Assembly (NCBI GenBank): GCA_037833965.1
Contig: AP031354.1
Coordinates: 8,658,001 to 8,722,000, forward strand
Length of the DNA stretch: 64,000 nt
Direction: 5' to 3'
DNA from: Marchantia polymorpha subsp. ruderalis
Taxonomy: Eukaryota > Streptophyta > Marchantiopsida > Marchantiales > Marchantiaceae
Part shown: positions 1 to 12,111 of the stretch, one piece after another
Numbering within the stretch: the first letter of the stretch is position 1
Layout of the letters: each line of letters opens with the position of its first letter
Notes under the pieces: generated by a model
Told to the model about the DNA's origin: nothing
The model's input: the letters and a program-made list of their open reading frames with translations, nothing else
Database searches by the model: none
Translations under genes and position numbers: made by a program

Positions 1-285
1 AAGGAGGAAGAGAAGAGAGTTGTGGCTGGAGCATCTCCTGCAAACTGGAGTGGGAATTCTTTGGCCAGTTTTGGCAGATCTCTTCTGCAGAAACTCCGTG
101 ATTCTCTTCCAACGACTCCCACCTCTTCTCTCCCTTCGACCCCGAAAATTTCGGCTCACACTACTCCACTTATCTCGTCCGCCTCCACCCCCAAAAGGAC
201 GGGTCCTCACGCGAACTCTGTAGCTTTATCTCCTGAAGAGATAGCTGAGATTTGGGGTGCCTTTGAGCAGTCTCATCTCATGTAA
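1..285 (+). CDS. 3'-terminal exon of an unrecognised protein (partial)
   Basis: Frame 1 is open from the first base of the window to a TAA at 283-285, giving at least 94 residues, so this is most likely the last coding exon of a gene that begins to the left. The start lies outside the window; there is no need to begin at the GTG at 22. The peptide opens with a charged stretch (KEEEKR), has a Ser/Thr/Pro-rich middle of about 45 residues that looks disordered, and ends in a short acidic-amphipathic segment (SPEEIAEIWGAFEQSHLM). The low-complexity middle is compatible with a phosphorylated regulatory tail. I do not recognise the family. The reading is supported by the open frame and protein-like tail only, so it could be wrong. 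Confidence 0.5.
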   Translation, partial: KEEEKRVVAGASPANWSGNSLASFGRSLLQKLRDSLPTTPTSSLPSTPKISAHTTPLISSASTPKRTGPHANSVALSPEEIAEIWGAFEQSHLM

Positions 286-1138
286 TCAGCTTATCTTGGG
301 ATCACTTCCCTGGTGATCGCACTGATAGCAGTAAAGTGTACGAATGCAATCTCCTGGATTTCATCGTGTACATGGACGTAGCTTTCAATCAGCAGAGCTG
401 TTCTCTGCGATTGCCGGCAGTCCTGAATCTTGGTGCCGAAGACGTTCCCATCTAGCTGATGCGAACGTTAACGAGGTTCCACAAATAAGTTTTAAGGGTC
501 GTTTGTAACTTCCTTCAACACTAATTATCCTTTAGGAAGAAGATAGATGTGCAGAGTTCAGCGAAATTTTGTAAGTGGAGTTTTGATTAGAAGTTAGTTG
601 TAGCCGCCAACATTGGCATTGTTCACCATGTATAAAAGATAATTCCATGGGTTTGAAGTTTGCTTGTGTAGTTATTTCCAATTTTGTACGATCCCTAACA
701 TGTGCCTCGTAGGCCACCAGTGGCCAAAACGCGATGTACGTTGTACATCTTAAAATCCTGCACTGGTTGAGTCGCTTTGAGTCCAGTCCAACAGTCGACT
801 TTCAAGTGTGGAGAAATCCTATGTCGTGGATTGTCAGAAAGTATTTTCGCGGCGTTTGAATTCGTGAATCGTTTTTCCAGCGATACATGTAAATCATCAG
901 ATCTTATTGTGTTCTTGGTTCGATTAGATAGTTTTTCCCCACACCCGATTCCATCCAAGTAGATGTCTATTCCCATCACTCTTGTGCCCCACGAGACGTA
1001 ATGTACTGACGTTGTTGAGGTCTTGATAGGTTTAAAAATCCTGCTTGAGTGTCAGACTCCCGAGCCACAATATATTTTCGAGAACTAAGAATCATCCAAG
1101 CTACAATCGAAAGGAAATAGTGAAATCAGTGTGTGCAG

Positions 1139-1282
1139 CGTACGTTAGAGCAAAGCGTGTCCTATTAGTGACATTGTGTACCGACCATCTACCTCGCTAC
1201 TATAGTCCACCGTACGTTAGAGCAAAGCGTGACCTATGAGTGACATTGTGTACCGACCATCTACCTCGCTACTCTAGTCCAC
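1139..1282. repeat. Two-copy 72-bp tandem duplication
   Basis: Copy 1 is 1139-1210 and copy 2 is 1211-1282, both beginning CGTACGTTAGAGCAAAGCG. By eye they differ at three positions. The period is a multiple of three, so an open frame runs through both copies, but the peptide is not recognisable. The high identity suggests a recent local duplication. Confidence 0.85.
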
Positions 1283-2746
1283 CGCCGACGTCGATCCTCA
1301 GTGGCAAAATGAAGGGACGACGAAGATTGTACATGCGAAACCGTACTGTAATGAGACGAGATAGCTCCAAATTAGTCGTGAATCTTAACTCTCCGAACAC
1401 TTTTAAGCCGCCTCAACGACACTGCACCCGCAAACATAGTCTGCCTACCTAAATTTTGGACGTCACGTCGCGAGAGGAGGATATTCACAATCATGAGCAT
1501 CTGAGTTTCCTGATGATAACTTCCAGAAATCGTGAGATGTGAGCAGGACGCAGCCCATGACAACGTTTTGACAGGAAGAAGCGCTTGCTAATCAGCGATG
1601 CTGCTGAAAGATTTACCTCTTGAACGCTCACTCACCCTTTGACAGAGTGACAATGCGGTGGACAGCTTCCGATATTGGTACAAATGCACTCACTACGGGT
1701 ATCTTCGCCACCAGTCACACCATCTTCAAGGAGCAAATGCAAGCCTTCGTCTCCATCAACCACGAATGGCCCTCTGTAGTGCCTCTCTGAAACCCAAAGG
1801 CCGCAGACCATAAGGGATCGACCACATTCTCTACGGTATCAACATAGTTTTGTCAGACATTGACTGAAAAGTCAAGCTCCGTGAACAGGTCCAATGACGA
1901 GGCTCTGCGCTACTACAAAGTACGCTGTCGCTTCGAGTCCCAAGGGTTATCACTTCCAGGCCTTGCAATCTAGCACTACGTCATCGAGCATATAACCTGA
2001 AAAGAAAGCTCGAGACACATCGGACATTCGAGGCATTATAAAAGAGCGTCCTTTGCAGCAGCAGAATACCACCCGTCGAAGGGTGGTTTCCATCTGTTGC
2101 TGAAGTCGTCTGATTCAACGAAAACTCCTCGTAGTCGTTTTCAGCTAGCCAGGTGGAATACAGACCGAGTGCGCGGTGATGTAGCCCTCTCCACACATTA
2201 AGCTGCGGTACAACAGAGGATAAAGACAGACGCTGCTCATTGGGAGCACAGTTCTACATTCGACCAAGGGGCACTCCCCCAAGATACTTTCGGACCCTGC
2301 CCATTAGAGCTCATTGTCCGTATTTGTATCCATTGGAACAAACTATCTTGGCAAAAATGTCTCTCTGCCCTCCGGTAGGGTCCGCTGCTTGTGGAGTCCA
2401 CGAGACCCTCCCGTGGATTCGTTATCCTCGCCAAATTTGGAGCTGCACTCAATTTAGAGGTTGCGTCAGAAATTAAGCATCTGTCCTTTTGCAAATCCCG
2501 GGAACTGGACTATACAACAGCCAAATGTTCGTCTATTTCTGCTTCCCTCCTCTGAATCTGGAAACGAAACTCCTCTTAATTGACTCCATCATGTGTGCAG
2601 ATCGATTTTAGAGAACGTCAGATCGAGGGGCTTGACATTCTCTCGCAGAATGCATGCTATGAGATGCAACAATGGACTAGCTTTCCTTTGAAGAGAACTA
2701 TTGTCAAACACCTCCCTTCTACCGTTCCACAGACCGTCCACTCACT

Positions 2747-3349
2747 TCAAGTATTGTTCCATAGATCGGATAGTCGGAAGTTGGGGGACGTGAAGGCCTC
2801 ATGAAACCTGGAATCTCCACTGGTCTTGAGAACTTTTTTCACATTTTCTAGCAAATGTTGAATATAGGACTTTAATCTCCGAATGGTCGTTAACTGGCAT
2901 ATGGACTCGTCTGTTGCTGAAACAGGCTCGGCAGCTCCAAAATTCATTAGATCTGGAGTTGACTGCGGCGCAGCACAGTCGTGAAGAGAGTTGCTGAGTG
3001 TCTGTCTGACAACGGATTTAGCCAGCGACGTCGCTGCCGCTAAACAAGAGCACAAGCTGGAAACCCCCGCCCCGCCAATCCAAAGAGTTGACGCCGAATT
3101 GACGGCCAGTCGCCGTCGGCCACCGTCCAGCATTTCGGTGACTCCCCGTACACTCCAAGTATTCTCCGTGCATGTACCGGACGCATAAACGCTGCGCAAC
3201 CACATAACTTCCAGAGGCAGCATCTGCCAGACGGATACGTTTTTCGGACGCTGATTCGCCTCGTGCGTACTTGTGGAGCGTGTCATGGCAACGTGGTCCA
3301 TACCTTTTGCTCGCGCTCGGTATCTACGGGTCCTGAACCTCATGCCCAC
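2747..3349 (-). CDS. Unrecognised 200-codon open frame
   Basis: This is the longest minus-strand open frame in the left intergenic region, with an ATG at 3349 and a stop at 2747. The peptide is rich in Arg, Ser, Thr and Leu, has no membrane segment or motif I recognise, and begins with a basic stretch (RTRRYRARAKG). It runs antisense to the catalase and lies about 600 bp upstream of the catalase start, so it could equally be chance or part of a divergent transcript. There is no Kozak-like context, intron signal or homology that I can point to. Treat it as a hypothetical frame only. Confidence 0.15.
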   Translation of the reverse strand: MGMRFRTRRYRARAKGMDHVAMTRSTSTHEANQRPKNVSVWQMLPLEVMWLRSVYASGTCTENTWSVRGVTEMLDGGRRRLAVNSASTLWIGGAGVSSLCSCLAAATSLAKSVVRQTLSNSLHDCAAPQSTPDLMNFGAAEPVSATDESICQLTTIRRLKSYIQHLLENVKKVLKTSGDSRFHEAFTSPNFRLSDLWNNT

Positions 3350-3952
3350 AGGTCCGCCGAGGAGTAATTCGGACCGAACAATGGTAATCCAATAAAAACC
3401 ACACGCATCGTTTTACGGGCTTCTTTCGTGCTCGTCTCGAACCGACGAAGAGGACCTCGACACTTCCTCGGGAAGAAGACGTGTCAGCGTCTCACGGGAT
3501 CCCGCCCGCCCACTTGGCAGTCTATGTGGCACGTCGCGGCTGCGTCGTCTGCCTTATCCTCTGCAGGGGCGGATGCGGCTCCATGACGGATGTGCGACGA
3601 CCAACAGTCGGCCCGGTCGTTCCGGCCGTGGCTGGACTCAGGACTGGGAAGATTTGGCCGGGCTGCCCGGCGCGTTGTGGAAAGAAGGCGACGTTGAGAG
3701 GCGCTTTGTGTGGCCGTGAGGTGATCGGCCTATCAGCGTCGTCGTTCAACCAGTACCATAAGGTGCTCGCTCCAGTCAGACTCCGCCGCAGGCTGTGTCA
3801 GGAACGAGGCTAACACGCATCCCTCCGCTGCCCTCCTCCTCCTTCCCTCCTCATCTCGTCTCAGATTGAGATTCAGGCTCACGAGCAAATATTCTTCGCG
3901 GGCGTGAAAGCGAACGAATTGCCGTCTTGGTGCTCAGGCTGCGTACACCGAC

Positions 3953-6900
3953 ATGGATCCTTACAAGGTATGCGCGGATTTTTCTTGGTTCATGTTCTTT
4001 TTGTGATTGTTTCGAGCCATTTCCACCGGTCAGGTGAATTTTGATGGGCAGTCATTTTCTCGATTGGGGTTTCGCGATGCATTGTCGTTAAACCGCTTTA
4101 GAGAGAGTGTCTTTCGAGAGGACCATGTAAATTGTGGATCTTGGTGACATGACCGTCTTGAGCACCCGGTATCTACGTTAGCGTAGGAGGCTTACCGTTA
4201 CAGGAGAGAGAATTGCATCTTGCGAAGGGCGTGATTTTGAGGAGATTGGAAGGTGTCGTTTATGTACGACTGCCTCACATGGCGAGTTGTACGGGTAGCG
4301 AATGTCGCCTGCAATTCCAACATATTTGGAGTTCCCCTCACCTGATCGTAGGAGACATGCTGCGAAATTCGTGTCAGTCGGATTGTTTACGAGAATTGCC
4401 CGTCCGTCGGAAGCGGGAAGTAAACGGAAGTCCTTCTGAGCTAACTAATTCTCATAGTCCATAAGCGTATTCGGAGCGGGGAGAAGCGTCTTCCATGTCA
4501 AGCGTGCAGCTTTTCACTTTGTTCTTTTTGCCTAGTTCCAATTCTCCCAAACTTCGGACGTCTCGAATGCTCTCAGCTGAAGATTGGAGCTCATTCTTTG
4601 TTCTCTTCATGGTAGCGTGTGCGGAGTCTTCTTTCCTGTTAGTCTCTCCTTGCTTCCAGCCGTAAGCCGCAACTAGTGTGAAGCGGAGCCTTCCGTCCTT
4701 TGAACATGCATGACATCTTTGACAGTATCTGCCAGCTGTGGAGCTTTGAAAATTATCACGCACTGGGAGTATGAACTTAGACTAATCATTTGACATCTCT
4801 ATTCAAATCTTATTGTCCTCCAATACAATCAACATTCGAAGATCTGTGGACTTCTGAATGATAACAATCACGGATAGTCTGTCTTTACTACGTTAATCCA
4901 AGGCGAGGAACTCGTTATACCCATGAAGACGTGGATACGGGGCTTTCGTGGAGTTGATCAGTAGACGATAACACCATTCCAATGGCTCAAATTTCATCCT
5001 GCTGGTAAAACTTGTAGTCCGGCTTGAATGAGGTAGGAAGACGCTAAAATATGCTGTGTACTCCTGAGATTTGATTTATATCCAGTTATTGGGCTATTCC
5101 AGACAATGGACGAGAATTTGCTCGAACTGACTGTTGATATGCGGGGAACTTTCTGGCTGTACCCATGAGATATTCCTTCTCTTGGATGCACCTCTCTAAA
5201 GGATGCAATTGATGATTTCATCCGGCAGAAAGGGACGACATCTCAGTCTGACTGCAAGACGGACTGTTCTGGATAAATACCTGCCCCAAGCCTGTAGAAA
5301 GCGAGTTTCAAGGCGCAAGCTCTGACACACACTCTGTAAAGTAGGACGTAGGTAGAACTTGCCTGGAGCCTTTGGAATTGAGGTGACTAGAAATTAGCCG
5401 TACTAGAATTCCAGGAAATACACTGTTAGTTACCTGCATGCTGACGGGTTCTTGTTGGACCATCGTCTGCTCCTTGTCAACTATTACTATTTCTGCTCCG
5501 AAATCAGTCGTAGACTAATTGTTGTTGACATTTTAACATGGATCTCAGTTCAAATGAGGAAGTCGCTACAACAAATTTAAGAAATTATTGTTGTACCAAA
5601 GGACGTGAGTTGCAGCGCTAAACTGATCAGTGAGAGCTTCGTTCTGCTTGTATAGTTTCGACCATCCAGCGCTCACAACTCGCCCTACTTCACCACCAAC
5701 TCGGGTGCTCCTGTATGGAACAACAATGCATCTCTCACCGTTGGAGAACGAGGTGCGTGAAGGATTTTCATCACTATTAATGAGAACCGGCTGCGAGCTG
5801 CTAGCAAAAGGACATTAGGAGCTTCAGTCTTGTTATATAGTTGACTGTCTTTGGACCTGTATAAACGGCACAACCGTTCTGTAGTGATGTAGAAACCCCT
5901 TGATGAAATCCGTTGGTCTTTGATTTCTGTAGCTGTCAGAGCATTAGTGATATCAATAAGCCATGGGGAAGACTCTCATATGTGATCGTTCTACACACAA
6001 GTAATATATGTATTGACTGATTGCAGGGCCAATTTTGTTGGAGGACTACCACTTAATTGAGAAAATCGCCCAGTTCGACCGAGAGCGAATTCCGGAACGA
6101 GTTGTGCATGCTCGAGGAGCCTCGGCGAAGGGATTCTTTGAAGTGACTCATGACATTTCTCACTTGACATGTGCCGATTTCCTGAGGGCACCAGGGGTAC
6201 AAACACCCCTGATTGTCCGGTTCTCCACTGTCATTCATGAGCGCGGAAGTCCTGAATCTATTCGGGACCCCCGTGGATTTGCCGTGAAGTTCTACACGAG
6301 AGAGGTATGAATCCAGTCATTTTTGCACCGACCATATCGGTAGATATGACTCACTTCCATCCAAAAACTTGTTCTTTTTGTTTGGGGCATTTAATCAAAG
6401 TATGATCACTTTATCACATATTTCTGAGCTTCCGCCCTGTTACGAGGACAAAAGTGAACTTTCTGAAGTCTTAGAAATGGGTCATCTCTCATGTAAAATC
6501 TGGTGTGGGATTCTTACTTGTGGATGACTGGAAACGTTGCAGGGTAACTTCGACATGGTGGGAAATAACATGCCCGTATTTTTCGTAAGGGATGGAATGA
6601 AGTTTCCCGACATGGTTCACGCTCTGAAGCCCAACCCTAAGAACCATATCCAGGAAATCTGGAGGATTCTCGATTTCTTCTCTCACCACCCTGAGAGTTT
6701 GCACATGTTTACCTTCCTCTTTGATGATGTCGGTATCCCATTGAACTACAGGCACATGGAGGGTTTTGGTGTTCACACCTTTACCTTGGTTAACAAAGCT
6801 GGAAAGGCAACACTCGTGAAGTTTCACTGGTTACCATCACAAGGAGTGAAATGCTTGTCGCCCGAGGAAGCCGTCGTGGTTGGAGGAACCAACCACAGCC

Positions 6901-8260
6901 ACGCAACGCAGGATCTCACAGACGCAATTGCAGCTGGTGATTTTCCTGAGTGGAAGTTGTACATTCAAACCATGGACCCTGCCACTCAGAACAACTATGA
7001 CTTTGATCCTCTTGATGTGACTAAGGTTTGGCCCGAGGAGATGTTCCCTATGCAGCCTGTTGGACGTATGGTGTTGAACAAGAACATCGACAACTTCTTT
7101 GGAGAAAACGAGCAGCTGGCTTTCTGTCCTGCAATTGTTGTTCCTGGTGTCTACTACTCAGACGACAAGTTGCTCCAGACCCGTATCTTTTCTTACGCCG
7201 ACACTCAGCGTCACAGACTGGGACCTAACTACCTCATGCTGCCAGTGAATGCTCCTAAATGTGCTTATCACAACAACCATCACGATGGTTCTATGAATTT
7301 CATGCACAGAGACGAGGAGGTATGTCCAGATTCTTGACCTGAACTCAATTTAACGTGTTCTGAAGTGATCCATTACTAGTCATACATGTCTATGTCCAGT
7401 CCTGTCGATCCATTGTATCATGACGTACGCGTTATTTCGTAGCTCATTCTGAGTATCTGTACTGCAGGTGAACTACTTCCCATCACGTTTCGACCCAGTC
7501 CGACACGCGGAGAAAGTGCCAATCCCTTCTCATGTTCTGACAGGTCGACGTGAAAAGGTCAGTGCCACTTGTGACATTTTTGTACCATTTGTAAATGGTC
7601 AGTCCACTGACCATTTACAAGATATGGCTGTCATCTACTTCTCTGTAACCACGTTTTCAAATCCTTCTTCTCGAGAAGTGGGTTTCTTCTGTGCTTGAAT
7701 GCTCATACGTTGTCGAGAATGGACATGTGATGATCTGCCTCTATTCAGGTTATGATTGAGAAAGAAAACAACTTCGCCCAGCCTGGAGCAAGGTACAGAT
7801 CGTGGGCACCCGACAGGTAATTTCATTATGACCTAACTCTTTAAAGTTAATGATCTCGGCGATTGTGAGTTCGTGATTATGGAGCAGGTGTAATTCCTTC
7901 TGAATAATAACAACCGAATCTGTTCACATGTTTTCATATTTGTTCTGCTGCAGGCAAGAGCGCTTTGTGAAACAATGGGTGGACAACTTGTCGGATGCTA
8001 GAGTCACACAAGAGGTTCGAAATATCTGGTTGGGTTACTGGGCACAGGTATGTACTACTTTCTTTTGCTTACCAAGAACTATGTTCAGTTTTCAGTCTGA
8101 TACTTGCCCACTGCTGTTTTATACTCTTCTGGGTCTCTACGGATGGTTATAATGTATATGTCTCTCATGAATAATATGTTCTTTACTGTCCCCCGTGCAG
8201 TGTGACAAGTCATTGGGACAAAAGTTAGCCAGTCGCGTGAAGGTCACATCAAGTATGTAA
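3953..8260 (+). CDS. CAT: Catalase (peroxisomal, heme), complete, 8 exons
   Basis: This enzyme breaks down H2O2 to water and oxygen in peroxisomes. Exons: 3953-3967, 5656-5752, 6027-6304, 6543-7319, 7468-7557, 7749-7816, 7954-8047, 8201-8260. All junctions are GT-AG and phases match. The coding length is 1479 bases, 492 residues, exactly the usual plant length. The N-terminus MDPYKFRPSS and the sequence GAPVWNNN are typical of plants. Numbering matches the family: catalytic His65 (in [11 protein letters not shown]), Asn138 (GNFDMVGNN) and heme-ligand Tyr348 (RIFSYADTQ). Near the C-terminus QKL lies 13 residues from the end, the position of the internal peroxisomal signal described for plant catalases; the last three residues are SSM, a non-canonical PTS1. 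The first exon has only five codons, followed by a 1.7-kb intron, so gene finders may truncate the start. No frameshift or missing residue was seen. Confidence 0.97.
7589..7620. repeat. Perfect 14-bp inverted repeat in catalase intron 5
   Basis: Left arm TTGTAAATGGTCAG (7589-7602), loop TCCA, right arm CTGACCATTTACAA (7607-7620), a perfect match. It lies about 30 bases after the 5' splice site of the 191-bp intron between exons 5 and 6, so the pre-mRNA would fold a stable hairpin close to the donor. Confidence 0.9.
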
Positions 8261-8751
8261 GAACAGTTCTTTGGACTTCTGAAAGGTTGGCAAGGACGTC
8301 GTCGATGGCGTCATGTGAATTCTTTGTTCAAAGCGAAGTGCTCTCGAACATGAAAGTGTGGGCGTTAAGTTCCTGCTTTACTGTCAGAGGCCGTTGCCGA
8401 TATATAGTGGCCATCAGTTATTTGGAACGCTTGAATAGTTGGTTTGAATGCGACTCTTGTTGGTGGCTTAGTACATATACTGTATGCAATGTTTTTCCTG
8501 GCATGTGAATTTGAGGTAAATGTAATTAAACCTTTTGGCTACAATACAATGTGCTCTCTCGGAAAGTAGAGAAGTAAAAAGCACGGTTCATATGGACGTA
8601 ATGTATCACTTAATCTCACCTCTCACCATGTTGTTCTCCGCCATATTTACCGTTTTCACAGTTTAAAGTTTGTCAGAAGGTTTGTTATCTGACAGTCGAA
8701 ATCCGAGTTAGAAAATCAAAAACTAACCACGAATCTTCACCACAAGAATGA

Positions 8752-8757
8752 AATAAA
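8752..8757 (+). terminator. Possible catalase polyadenylation signal (AATAAA)
   Basis: A canonical AATAAA lies 490 bases after the catalase stop, in a region that turns AT-rich. It is a plausible 3' end, but plant poly(A) signals are degenerate and a nearer one could be used. Confidence 0.35.
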
Positions 8758-10192
8758 CGCGTGTTTTATGCGCTGATTATGGAATGTTTAAACATCTTCG
8801 ACACAGAATTGAAAGAGAGAAATTTTATAAGTTTGGATTAATTTCAGCTAATGAACTGAAAATTAACAAACATAATCTAACGTTTCCCGTTACTTTGACG
8901 ATTATAAAAAAACTATCATATTTTCCTGTAAAAGCTTCGAAATTTCGCAATAATGAAAATAACACTCTCGAAAAGAATCATCAAAATCAATGGCATGCAC
9001 ATTGGTGGAAAGGCAAAGAAAAAAACATCTACCTAACCATTTACTCACCACTGATAAAATCTTAAGCGTTATCATTGCGACAGAATCACCCATACCATTC
9101 TACTGTAATTGTTACAGGAGAAACTACGATTTAGTAACTGCCACCCAATCGGAGTTACACTAGAGAAAATAATAGTTTAGTCTCTGCAAAATGTAAAAAG
9201 TTGGCTAATTAAGCTGAGAAAAACAATATAACACACTAATGTTGCAAAATATACTTTATCTTTCAAACCTCTATGAGATGACTAAAAAATAGGAAAACAA
9301 TGTCAGGCATGTGAAGTAAAAAAATGATTTATGGAAAATGCTTGAGATGATAATTTTATAGAATATTAAGTGCGTAAGAAATTTTCTCTCGTTAAACTAG
9401 TCATAGGAAAAAAGAAGCAAGATAGAGATACATGTTGAGAAAATTTCAAAATGGGATTATACTTTCAAGTGTCGTTGGAATTAATTATTAATATTTCCGG
9501 AATGTAAACACATTTTTAGTATTTTTTTTCTCCGATTCATAATCATCATCAAGTAAATCCAACATGTAAAAGACATTGTCTATTAAATCATCACAAATAA
9601 TATCATAATTCTTATTCCTCTTGAACACTCTACATACATATTTTAAAATGTATAGTATCCTCCCATTTAAGTACACATTGTTTACCAAAAAAAGTGAAGC
9701 TTAGAAATATTTAGTTCAACATGTCATAGATTCTCTTTAGGCTCAAGTTTTGAAGATTCTTGTGTCTGGAATTTCAACATTTGGCTATTTTTTTCTTTTG
9801 CTAGTAGTTGATATGTCTTGATCTATCATTAGAAGGTTGTATATCGGTGAGAGGCAAAAAACCAAGCCAATCTCGTATTTACTGTAAACTTTTGTATGAT
9901 CATATTGGCACAGAACATGTACAGTTTGTCTAAAGGTTCTAGCAATCCAGTATATGTTTTGTTTACTTCAGATCCCTCTCCGTGAAGCAACATCTTTTGC
10001 AACCCTAGGCAAATTGTGAATTGACTAAGCCATTACCAGTATGCTTTAAAGTCCACATTTTCAAAACTGATAAATTTTTATGCAATACTTTTTGCTTTGA
10101 CGATGACAAAAGATGACGAGGGTGATTAGTACTACACATGTTGTCAATGTAGATTTAAAGCATTGCTTCAAGCTCAGTAAAACAACCAACAA

Positions 10193-10220
10193 AGGATTGA
10201 AGAGTCTTCTCTTCAATCCT
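10193..10220. repeat. Perfect 12-bp hairpin
   Basis: AGGATTGAAGAG (10193-10204), loop TCTT, CTCTTCAATCCT (10209-10220). It is isolated in AT-rich DNA with no adjacent gene; it may be the centre of an old foldback element. Confidence 0.8.
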
Positions 10221-11686
10221 CAAATATAAATCAAATCGCTTTGGCTTGTACCACACACTTTTGACAATTGCTTCGCTAACATTATACTCGCGCTAGGTAA
10301 CTCTACTGGGAGCATCCGTGTTATTTAGCTTCTCTATTACTGTATATCCCATCTCTAGAATTCATACAGACTTTAATTAAGATCTCTTCGACTTTGCTGT
10401 GGAATCAAACGATTAGTAAATGATACGTCTAAAGTAACTGCTGGCTAAATACACACAATCTTTCCATATTCAAGTTGGTTATTTAGGTGGGAGACTACTC
10501 TATCTTCTTAGTTTGGACATCAATAGAGCAATATTTGATCTCATCTATATCTTTGTCTACATGAGTTTTTTCTAATTCTTACCAATCTTGAGTTGATTTA
10601 GTATAAGCATTCCAAATACACTATTCTTGGATTTGAGATGTAACTATTTCATTTATTCATAACTAACTCAACATTAGGTCATATTAATAATTTCAGAAAC
10701 ATTAGTTTATCCACATCTTCTCACAATATATAAAGTAATTTTTTTTCTCCTAATGTTATCTTTTGGATAAGTTGCACAAGTTTAATATGTATTGTGAAAA
10801 AAATCAAAAATGTAAGTCCTTCATGTTAAAATTATGTAAAACACTTTGAAAATTATTGTTTACATTATAAATAATTATTTCCCCAAATCTCTATGAATAA
10901 TTATCACTTATTTTCTTTTGAAATTTTTTCTTTCATCTTGAATGTGAAGACTAAAATTTTATTCTTCTTTAATTTTATCTTTTTCGCCAAAATGAATATG
11001 TTATACATGCTAAAATGCTAAAGATCTCATTTTTCACTTATTTATATCACGACCATTTTTTTTTGAAATTTTTTGGTATTCATGAATTCTCTGAGAAATT
11101 TACCACTCCATGTGTACAAAGTTTTTGTCTTATTGTATGATCTTCAACCATCTACCAATCAAATCGTTTTGATTTTGAATTATAAGTTTTGTTGTAATTT
11201 TTTTGAACTACTTAATGTATAAGATTCTTAAATTAAAATAGAAAAATGTTGTGTTTATATATTCTATACTATCTATAATGATAATTATCATATTATATTT
11301 CAATGTAATTGTGTCATGCTTCAAAAATTATTGAAAAAAATTCATATAGGTCAAATTTTTTTTCACTAAGTTCTTTTGTATAAAAATGATTCCAATGATA
11401 GATATATTAATTGTAGTTGTATATCACAAAAAAATATGTTTAAGGAAACAATTGAAAACAAAAACAACAAAAAATACAATATACAATCACAATTGAATAC
11501 TATTATAACTGAAATGATATTAAAAGAATACGTTTTAAAATTTCATTGTGATTATTAAGATATATTATCAATGTGATTATTAAATTCTTTTCTTTTGAAC
11601 TATATAATATGAAACATAAGGATATTATCAAGCATGCTTAATTTAGGCGACTATATGACGCAGCGTGGATATACCTAAACATCATT

Positions 11687-11691
11687 AAATT
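11687..11691. repeat. Target-site duplication of the Copia element, left copy (AAATT)
   Basis: AAATT immediately precedes the TG of the 5' LTR. The identical AAATT occurs immediately after the CA end of the 3' LTR at 16367-16371. Confidence 0.85.
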
Positions 11692-12111
11692 TGTTGAGAT
11701 AGGTTATCTCTAAATATAGGGAGTGTTTACCCTAACCCTACCGATAGACTATCTCTAAAGGAAGGGAGGGTTTAACCTAACCCTAAGAAGCATCGAGACT
11801 TCTACCCGCAAGTATCTTTAAATATATGAAGGATTTATCCTAACCCTACTGATATAGTATCTCTAAAGGAAGGGAGGGTTTACCGTAAGCCTAAGAAGCA
11901 TCGAGACTTCTAACCGCAAGTATCTCTATCAATAAAGGGTACACTAACCCTCACTTCCATATAAATATGGAATTGTAACACCCTCCGAGGTCATCCAATA
12001 TACTTTACTTTGAGAGTATTTATTGAGAGCATTGTCAAGAGGGAGAGATCCGAGAGCATTGTTTCTTTTGTTTCACTATTTTGTTCTCTTTCAGTTTTCC
12101 TTCTCACAACA
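11692..12111 (+). repeat. 5' LTR of the Copia element (420 bp) with internal tandem units
   Basis: The LTR holds two tandem 108-bp units, 11705-11812 and 11813-11920. Each carries telomere-like runs (CCCTAACCCTA) and the phrase GAAGCATCGAGA. A 191-bp part follows that matches the 3' LTR almost base for base (CCATATAAATATGG, then ACACCCTCCGAGGTCAT). TATAAATA within that palindromic stretch (about 11960) is a likely promoter TATA element, with transcription starting downstream near 12000. Confidence 0.9.

Larger units (their letters stand above)
286..3952. other. Intergenic stretch and catalase upstream region
   Basis: No recognisable gene lies here. Base composition is mixed, near 45-50% GC by eye, and both strands carry only short open frames, apart from one 200-codon frame listed separately. 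A 72-bp tandem duplication is at 1139-1282. The last 150 bases before the catalase start contain a pyrimidine-rich run (about 3822-3865, CCTCCTCCTTCCC-like) of the kind found near plant transcription starts. It probably belongs to the catalase promoter or 5' leader; no clear TATA box was seen. Confidence 0.5.
8261..11686. other. Catalase 3' flank and AT-rich intergenic DNA
   Basis: The first 500 bases probably hold the catalase 3' UTR. From about 8700 the sequence becomes strongly AT-rich (roughly 70-75% A+T by eye), with many A and T runs. Only short frames occur and none resembles a known protein. A 12-bp perfect hairpin is listed separately. I see no gene here. Confidence 0.6.

Noticed and set aside
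11720..11740. Interstitial telomere repeat
   Set aside because: The CCCTAACCCTA runs are short, imperfect and part of the repeated LTR unit, so they are element sequence rather than a telomere relic.
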